From Streptomyces mobaraensis (lineage in GTDB: Bacteria > Actinomycetota > Actinomycetes > Streptomycetales > Streptomycetaceae): a stretch of 64,000 bases of DNA. This document shows, piece by piece, positions 59,032 through 64,000 of this stretch. The position numbers were made by a program, and so were the translations under genes. The notes beneath the pieces are model-generated. The model was given only the letters and a program-made list of their open reading frames with translations. It made no database searches and was not told the DNA's origin. Numbering within the stretch: the first letter of the stretch is position 1; each line of letters begins with the position of its first letter. The stretch spans positions 6,448,001-6,512,000 of the forward strand of contig NZ_CP083590.1 of NCBI RefSeq assembly GCF_020099395.1. Direction: 5' to 3'.

Positions 59032-59474
59032 GGCCAGCTCCAGGAGTCGAGGATGCGACGAGCTGCCGCGAAATGGGTGACCGGGTCGGCGATGACGTGG
59101 ACGACGGGAACGCACGGCAGGCCCATGGCGGTCAGGTAGCGCTCCTCCACCAGCACCAGCGCTTCCCGGGACGGGTAGGACGCCAGATGTCCGGCCATCG
59201 CTCGACGCACAGGAAGGCGCAGGGCGCCGGCCCGCCCCGTGGTCATCCGCCGGTCGTAGGTGGAGACCAGCTCGTCGGCGCGCACCAGACCGTAGTGGGC
59301 GGAGAGGATCAGCACGCGCCGGCGCTGCGGCGCCTCCGGCGAGAGTCGCTCGCGGAGCAGGGGAATGCACCACCCCTGGTAGAGGTCGAGGGCGGCGACC
59401 GGGCGAGAGGTGACGATCTTGCGGCGCGAGCACCCCACGATCAGCAGGCCGCCCACGCACGGCTCACCGGCCAC
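59028..59474 (-). CDS. DUF6884 protein
   Basis: GTG 59474 overlaps the queE stop by 11 bases. 148 residues: VGGLLIVGCSRRKIVTSRPV, LDLYQGWCIPLLRERLS, RVLILSAHYGLVRADELVST and YDRRMTTGRAGAL. The GCSRRK plus SAHYGL pattern is that of DUF6884, a YaaA-related family seen near nucleic-acid enzymes. Function not established. It lies between queE and a PRTase. Confidence 0.82.
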   Translation of the reverse strand: MAGEPCVGGLLIVGCSRRKIVTSRPVAALDLYQGWCIPLLRERLSPEAPQRRRVLILSAHYGLVRADELVSTYDRRMTTGRAGALRLPVRRAMAGHLASYPSREALVLVEERYLTAMGLPCVPVVHVIADPVTHFAAARRILDSWSWP

Positions 59475-60189
59475 GTTCGTCCCCCCACATCAGAACGTGC
59501 AGACGAGTCGAGAGCCGGTAGCCGCGCGCCACGACCTCCGGGGCCAGGGCGCGCATTCCGTCGATGACGGCCTGGGCGGTCGTGCCCTGCGGCATCACCC
59601 ACACCGGACTCAAGCCGTGGCGGGCCACCAGTTCGTCGATCTCCTCGAGATCACCCACTTCGCAGGCCACGAACTTGAACGCCCGGTGCGGGGCGGCAGC
59701 GAACGCCTCCAGCGCCCGCGGCCGGATTCTCCGGGCGTAGGGCATGGTGCTGTTGGAGAGCTTGGGGGAGACGTTGAAGTGGGCCCCGGCCGCGATCAGC
59801 TTCCGCGACGGCAGGTACGTACCGTTCGTCTCGATCTCCACCCGCTTGCCGCTGTCCGCCAGCGCTTGTGCCAAGAGAATCACGGCGTGCTGCTGCAGCA
59901 GCGGCTCACCACCGGTGATCACCACCAGCTCCTCCGGCTGCGGCAGTGTCCACGCCAGGACGTCGGCCACGCTCATCCGGCGGGACTCCCGGGCGAGGTC
60001 GAAGCGGCTGGTGTCCCAGGTGTACGGGGTGTCGCACCACGGCAGGCAGGTCAGATTGCAGCGGCTGAGCCGCACGAAGGCGGCCGGCGAGCCGGTGCTC
60101 GGACCCTCCCCCTGCACGGTGCCGGCGAATGTCTCTGCCACCCACAGCCCCCGCTTCACCCCCGCACCCGCGGCTCCGGGCGCGCTCAT
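59464..60189 (-). CDS. queE: 7-carboxy-7-deazaguanine synthase-like radical SAM protein
   Basis: ATG 60189 overlaps the queD stop. 241 residues. FAGTVQGEGPSTGSPAAFVR is the QueE start; the cluster motif is RCNLTCLPWCDTPYTWDTS with Cys44, Cys48 and Cys52 (C-x3-C-x3-C). Most QueE enzymes have C-x3-C-x2-C. GGEPLLQQHAVILLAQAL and KRVEIETNGTYLPS bind SAM. The following ring-contraction residues look normal. Product: 7-carboxy-7-deazaguanine. Confidence 0.88.
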   Translation of the reverse strand: MSAPGAAGAGVKRGLWVAETFAGTVQGEGPSTGSPAAFVRLSRCNLTCLPWCDTPYTWDTSRFDLARESRRMSVADVLAWTLPQPEELVVITGGEPLLQQHAVILLAQALADSGKRVEIETNGTYLPSRKLIAAGAHFNVSPKLSNSTMPYARRIRPRALEAFAAAPHRAFKFVACEVGDLEEIDELVARHGLSPVWVMPQGTTAQAVIDGMRALAPEVVARGYRLSTRLHVLMWGDERGR

Positions 60190-60866
60190 TCCCGGCCCGC
60201 CCGGTATTCGGCCCAGGACGAGGGCGTCTCCGACACCCGTACTCCTGGCAGCGGCGGACTGCCCGCGGCCAGGGCCTGCTCGAACAAATGACGGGCCAGC
60301 AGCTCCGAGGTCGGCTCGAACGGCACGACGTCGTTGAGGACCTGGCCGGCCAGCTGCGCGCTGACGTAGGCGTGGAGCTGCGGGGGCAGGGCGCCGCCGG
60401 GCACGGGGCTGACCAGGTAGGAGTGGCCGTGCATGCGGCCACATTGGTGCCCCTCCGGCAGCCCGCCGAGGCGGTGGGAGGCACCGAAACCCACCGAGGT
60501 GGCGGCCTCGGACGGCGGGCGACCCGTGCGCACGACCACCGCTTCAAGCCGTTCACCGACGTGCGGCGGCAGGTACTCCCTGCACCAGCTGTAGAGCCGG
60601 TCGGCGATCCGTTCGTTCGTGGCCGGCACCCCGACGGCATCGTCCAGGAGCCGGTGGTCGAGGTTGGCGTCGATGTACTGCCGCACCGGTGCCAGCTCGC
60701 CGAAGTCGGCGACGAACCCCGGCGCGACGAGGGCGTCAGCGGCAAGAACGACCTCGGCACTGAAGGAGTGCCCCTCCAAGGCGCCGCGGCCGGGGACGCT
60801 GCGTGCGGCCTCGAAGCGGAAGACCTTCCCGATCCGGTAGCGCTCCTGCTTATCCTGCCGGCTCAT
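60186..60866 (-). CDS. queD: 6-carboxytetrahydropterin synthase, tandem T-fold form
   Basis: ATG 60866 overlaps the queC stop. 226 residues, near twice the usual 120-140. Residues 10-115 hold a first T-fold with FGELAPVRQYIDANLDHRLL (Asp70/His71) but a broken zinc site (FRFEAARSV, LEGHSF). Residues 124-226 hold a second T-fold with an intact zinc site (GFGASHRLGGLPEGHQCGRM, HGHSYLV: His131, His146, His148, Cys142) but no LDH motif (LNDVVPF). The halves complement each other; the active site may form between them (inference). Confidence 0.9.
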   Translation of the reverse strand: MSRQDKQERYRIGKVFRFEAARSVPGRGALEGHSFSAEVVLAADALVAPGFVADFGELAPVRQYIDANLDHRLLDDAVGVPATNERIADRLYSWCREYLPPHVGERLEAVVVRTGRPPSEAATSVGFGASHRLGGLPEGHQCGRMHGHSYLVSPVPGGALPPQLHAYVSAQLAGQVLNDVVPFEPTSELLARHLFEQALAAGSPPLPGVRVSETPSSWAEYRAGRE

Positions 60867-61567
60867 CGCGTCACCCCGCACGGTTCGGCGTACTCGGTGG
60901 GGTCGGCCAGACCCGACAGGGCGAAGGCTTCGCGGCGCTCACAGCACGTGCCGCAGGTGCCGCAGTGGACCCTGCCCCCCTTGTAGCAGGACCACGTCAG
61001 GCCGAAGGGGACACCCAAGCCGGCGGCGGCCTGAACGATGTCCGCCTTGCTGGCCTGCAGGAAAGGCGCCAAGAGCTCAAAATCGTCGGCCAGCAAGCCC
61101 TCGTTGCCCAGCCGAACCGTCTCGGCCATGCATGCAAAGAAGCCCGGCCGACAATCGGGATAGATCGTGTGGTCTCCGGCGTGTGCTCCGAAGGCCACCG
61201 CATCCGCCTGCGCCGACACCGCCGCGCCCACCGCAATCGACAACATGATTGCGTTGCGGTTCGGCACGACCGTGGCCTGCATGGACACGTCGTTGTAGTG
61301 GCCGTCGGGCACCTCGATCGAGTCGTCGGTCAGCGCCGACCCCCGCAGCAGCCGGCCCACGCTGACCAGGTCGACCACCTCGTGGGCGGCACCGAGCTGC
61401 TGAGCGATCTGCGCCGCGCACTCCAGCTCCCGGCTATGCCGCTGGCCGTAGTCGAAGGACAGCAGACTCACCCGGGCGCCCTGGGCTGCGAGCAGGTAGG
61501 CCACGGCGGTGCTGTCCAGTCCGCCGGAGGCGATCACCACCGCATGACGCGGCGTGCGATCCGTCAT
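60863..61567 (-). CDS. queC: 7-cyano-7-deazaguanine (preQ0) synthase
   Basis: ATG 61567 with an AAGGGGA site. 234 residues, the normal length. PP-loop SGGLDSTAVAYLLAAQG, FDYGQRHSRELECAAQIAQQ, VVPNRNAIMLSIAVGAAVSA and the zinc site SCYKGGRVHCGTCGTCCERR (four Cys) are complete. It turns 7-carboxy-7-deazaguanine into preQ0 with ATP and ammonia. First gene of the fifteen-gene operon, with a long leader and a hairpin. Confidence 0.95.
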   Translation of the reverse strand: MTDRTPRHAVVIASGGLDSTAVAYLLAAQGARVSLLSFDYGQRHSRELECAAQIAQQLGAAHEVVDLVSVGRLLRGSALTDDSIEVPDGHYNDVSMQATVVPNRNAIMLSIAVGAAVSAQADAVAFGAHAGDHTIYPDCRPGFFACMAETVRLGNEGLLADDFELLAPFLQASKADIVQAAAGLGVPFGLTWSCYKGGRVHCGTCGTCCERREAFALSGLADPTEYAEPCGVTR

Positions 61568-61598
61568 CTCAAATCCCCTTTGGTCTTTGGTGTGTACG

Positions 61599-61625
61599 CC
61601 CTCTCCGGCACCAGACCGGAGGGGG
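61599..61625 (-). promoter_or_regulatory. Hairpin in the queC leader
   Basis: A 10-base-pair stem (CCCTCTCCGG with CCGGAGGGGG, one G-T pair) and a 7-base loop, 32 bases before the queC start. It lies in the 201-base gap to the divergent XRE-deformylase gene. It does not match the preQ1 riboswitch fold that I know. Confidence 0.45.
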
Positions 61626-61768
61626 AATCGGTAGAGGCGCCGTGGCCCGCACGGCCGCCGTGCCGGCGGCGGCAGCCTGGTGCAAGTCAGCCCGAGGCAG
61701 GCAGGATGAGGCACCGATGAGTGGCACTCACTCACGCTCGTCGCGAACTCCACGCGAGGGACGCCCAC

Positions 61769-63262
61769 ATGGGAACCGAGAAGGACGCAGGATCGAAGTT
61801 CGCCGCAGAACTCGGGCGCTGGCGGACCAAGCGCGACCTGTCCAAAGCGGCGCTGGCGAAGCGGCTGAACGTCTCCCCCTCCTACATCAGCCACCTGGAA
61901 GCCGGCCGTGAGCACGGCAGCGCCGACCTCGCACGTCGCGCCGACGCCGAACTCCAAGCAGGCGGGGCTCTGTGGGCGGCCTGGCAGAACGGCGGAACTC
62001 CAGCACCAGCCGGCGAACCCAAGCACACGGCCTCGCTGGCGCCCGGGCTGCTGGTCCTGGACGACGAGGCCGCGCTTTCCTACGACGGCAACACCTATCA
62101 CCTGACCATGCGCCGCCGTCTGTGCAACGTGGGTGCCGAACCCGTCACCCGCTACCTCGTGCGCATCTCCGTCGACCGCTACCCCGACGAGCCCGAGCGC
62201 TCCAACACGCTCTATCGGGCAAATCCGCTGTCCTGGGAAGAACTTGCCCTCGCGGCATACTGCGGGACAGAACCGATGACCTGGAGCATCAAGCACGACA
62301 AGGACGCGTTCAAGGAGCTGTGGCTGCAGTTCGCCAACCGCCGCACTCGGTTCCCGCTCTACCCGGGCCAGGAAACCGAGATCACCTACAGCTACAGCGT
62401 CAGCGACACCAAGTGGGGCTGCTGGTTCCAGCGCGCCGTACGATTGCCCACCCGCCGCCTCAGCGTCGAGCTTGCCTTCCCCCACCGCACCGAGCCCACC
62501 GTGTGGGGCACGGAGACGTCCATGAGCGCCGAACTCGCCGCCCTGCCCACGCCCCCGCACCGCAGCGACCGAGCCGGACAGACCGTCTTCACCTGGTCCA
62601 CCGTCGACCCGCCACTGCACGCCCGGTACCGGCTCGAGTGGCGCCTGAACACCAGCACCGATGGGGAGAACTCGACCATGACCACCCTGTCCCCGAGCCA
62701 GGCGATGGCCGGCGCCGGCATCATCCAGGACGGCGACCCCGTCCTCGCGGCCACAGCACCGCACTTCGACCTGCCCGCCGAAGCCGACCAGGCCCGAGAC
62801 ACCATCCGCGACCTGCTGGCCGCCATCGACCGGGTCAAAGCCCTGCACACATTCGGCAAGGGCATGGGCATCGCCGCCCCACAGCTCGGCATCAGCCGCT
62901 CCGCCGCCGTCATCGTCCCGACCGACACCGGGGCTGAACCCATCGTGCTGCTCAACGCCTCCGTCGCTGAAGCCTCCGCCGACGAAGACGTCCAGTACGA
63001 GGGCTGCTTGTCCTTCTTCGACGTCCGCGGTCGCGTTCCCCGCCCCTTGCACATCATCGTCGAGCACACCGACCTCGACGGCACTCCCCGCCTCTCCCGC
63101 TTCGACCACGCCACGGCCCGCCTGGTCGCCCACGAACTCGACCATCTGAACGGCGTGCTCTACCGCCAGCGGATGAGGCCGGAGGAGAAGCTGCTCCCTG
63201 TCGAGGAATACTGGGGAACCGGCCGGCAGTGGAGCTACGAACCGGACCGTCCCACCGGCTGA
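61769..63262 (+). CDS. XRE DNA-binding domain fused to a peptide deformylase
   Basis: ATG 61769 with GCGAGGG upstream. 497 residues. Residues 8-62: XRE helix-turn-helix (ELGRWRTKRDLSKAALAKRL, NVSPSYISHLEAGREHG). Residues 90-290: a beta-rich middle (VRISVDRYPDEPERSNTLY, TEITYSYSVSDTKWGCWFQR) of unknown type. Residues 305-490: peptide deformylase with motif I GMGIAAPQLG, motif II EGCLSFF and motif III HELDHLNG, all metal ligands present. An in-frame ATG at 62678 with GGGGAG nine bases upstream could also make a free 194-residue deformylase. Divergent from queC. Confidence 0.9.
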   Translation: MGTEKDAGSKFAAELGRWRTKRDLSKAALAKRLNVSPSYISHLEAGREHGSADLARRADAELQAGGALWAAWQNGGTPAPAGEPKHTASLAPGLLVLDDEAALSYDGNTYHLTMRRRLCNVGAEPVTRYLVRISVDRYPDEPERSNTLYRANPLSWEELALAAYCGTEPMTWSIKHDKDAFKELWLQFANRRTRFPLYPGQETEITYSYSVSDTKWGCWFQRAVRLPTRRLSVELAFPHRTEPTVWGTETSMSAELAALPTPPHRSDRAGQTVFTWSTVDPPLHARYRLEWRLNTSTDGENSTMTTLSPSQAMAGAGIIQDGDPVLAATAPHFDLPAEADQARDTIRDLLAAIDRVKALHTFGKGMGIAAPQLGISRSAAVIVPTDTGAEPIVLLNASVAEASADEDVQYEGCLSFFDVRGRVPRPLHIIVEHTDLDGTPRLSRFDHATARLVAHELDHLNGVLYRQRMRPEEKLLPVEEYWGTGRQWSYEPDRPTG

Positions 63263-63393
63263 TCCCTTCGCACGTACACCGCCGAGGGGGCCAAAGGGCT
63301 GAGGGTGAGCCATTCGCAGCTCGGCTTCGCCCGCTTTCCCGCCGTTCGGTCCCGCAGGTGCCGTGACCATGGAGGCGGCCGAGAAGAGCCCCA

Positions 63394-63996
63394 TCACCGC
63401 GCCCCCAGCTCTCGTAACACCCGGGCCACCTCGGAGTGGCCCGCCGGGTACTGACTGGGCACCGTCAAAGGGCGGGCGAAGAGCTCCAGCTGCCAGGCCC
63501 GGCGGATCGTATGCGTGCGGTTGTCCGCGCCGAGCTTGGCGACGAGGCTCTCGTCCACCTGCCGCAGCTGCGCCGCCGGTATCCCCTGCTCGGCCTTGAC
63601 TTCGCGCAGCGTCATTCCGCGGGCCCGCCGCCACAGCAGTGCCCACTCCCTGGGCGTGAGGGCCGGGGGCGGGCCGTCCTCGGGGCCAGGAATCGGGAGC
63701 GGGAAGGCGGGTGCTTGGTAGGCGGCCTGGGCAATGGCCGGTACACGGTTGGGGCAGCGCAAGTGATGACTGACGGTCCGCAGCAGGTGGGCCAACCGGT
63801 TCGGCGGGAGGTGCAACGACTCCGACGCCCGATCATGGGTGTCACCCAAGGCCGTCAGCGTGATAACGACGCGCTGTTCGAAGGTGAAGACCTTCGCTGT
63901 CGCCAACGCCTCAATCTCGACGGGCGGCACGCGGCCGGCGAGGACCTGGCGCAGAGCGGTGGAACGATCAGGCAATTCTGGCTCGACAGGGGACAT
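63394..63996 (-). CDS. Two-HTH regulator (LuxR-like C-terminal domain)
   Basis: ATG 63996. 200 residues. Two helix-turn-helix-like units: HDRASESLHLPPNRLAHLLR at residues about 55-75 and ALTPREWALLWRRARGMTLR, EVKAEQGIPAAQLRQVDESL, VAKLGADNRTHTIRRAWQL, which matches the GerE/LuxR DNA-binding pattern. No sensor domain seen; the upstream part is short. It converges on the XRE-deformylase gene and may regulate the deazapurine operon (inference). Confidence 0.72.
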   Translation of the reverse strand: MSPVEPELPDRSTALRQVLAGRVPPVEIEALATAKVFTFEQRVVITLTALGDTHDRASESLHLPPNRLAHLLRTVSHHLRCPNRVPAIAQAAYQAPAFPLPIPGPEDGPPPALTPREWALLWRRARGMTLREVKAEQGIPAAQLRQVDESLVAKLGADNRTHTIRRAWQLELFARPLTVPSQYPAGHSEVARVLRELGAR

Positions 63997-64000
63997 CGGG

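Noticed and set aside
49413..61567. Dpd-type 7-deazaguanine DNA-modification island
   Set aside because: No transglycosylase (TGT/DpdA-like) or the other characteristic Dpd genes are seen; the cluster has a PRTase, glycosyltransferases and an aminotransferase in their place.
61568..61768. preQ1 riboswitch before queC
   Set aside because: The leader has a simple hairpin, not the short AT-rich pseudoknot expected of preQ1 riboswitches.

Overview
The window is high-GC actinobacterial DNA, most likely from Streptomyces. Supporting signs are frequent GTG/TTG starts, four DUF317 proteins, a WhiB protein, an LAxTG-type sortase substrate, HxlR/MarR/PadR regulators and long chains of genes joined by ATGA or GTGA stop/start overlaps. 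It reads as accessory DNA: a plasmid- or integrative-element-like left third, a metabolic middle with two insertion-sequence scars, and a large one-directional biosynthetic-looking operon on the right. No rRNA, tRNA or CRISPR array was recognised.

1-14 kb: the end of a DUF3631 replication-type protein, a GNAT acetyltransferase, many small unknown proteins, two winged-helix regulators coupled to an MFS transporter, four DUF317 proteins, a sortase-anchored Cna-B/SpaA-like surface protein, a short LexA-like DNA-binding protein and a cold-shock protein. 13.9-16.5 kb is a decay zone (a gene remnant, a frameshifted XRE regulator, a frameshifted lipoprotein) around a eukaryote-like glutaredoxin. 16.5-23.4 kb is a compact minus-strand mobilisation/replication module: relaxase, MobC-like protein, DUF2637 membrane protein, WhiB, DnaC-like ATPase and a replication-initiator-like protein, facing a divergent XRE/MmyB-type regulator across about 1 kb of non-coding DNA that could hold an origin.

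26-35 kb: a CMP-KDO-synthetase remnant next to an IS110 remnant, PadR/HAAS and SDR/TetR regulatory pairs with visible palindromes, a DUF1269-GH15 trehalase-like operon, and an excisionase-like helix-turn-helix fragment. 34-44.5 kb is an aromatic-compound region: Bcr/CflA efflux with MarR, an alpha/beta hydrolase, an amidohydrolase-type decarboxylase, two XapX proteins, a cupin, the non-oxidative hydroxyarylate decarboxylase genes vdcBCD, AraC and MarR regulators, and a bicupin quercetinase-like dioxygenase. Together these could degrade a flavonol (inference). An intact IS630 element then separates an Nramp metal transporter from a LysR regulator.

49.4-61.6 kb is the most interesting part: fifteen consecutive minus-strand genes, mostly overlapping by 1-11 bases, beginning with the 7-cyano-7-deazaguanine (preQ0) pathway (queC, queD, queE; folE further down). 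They continue with a DUF6884 protein, a phosphoribosyltransferase, a PIG-L deacetylase, a WbqC protein, a SUMF1-like protein, two glycosyltransferases, a reverse-transcriptase-like protein with a broken YxDD motif, a 5'-3' exonuclease, a HAD protein lacking its nucleophile and a PLP aminotransferase. Divergent from queC is a fusion of an XRE DNA-binding domain with a peptide deformylase. I infer a 7-deazapurine-derived glycosylated product, or a nucleic-acid-linked system, of unknown function. A LuxR-like two-HTH protein closes the window.
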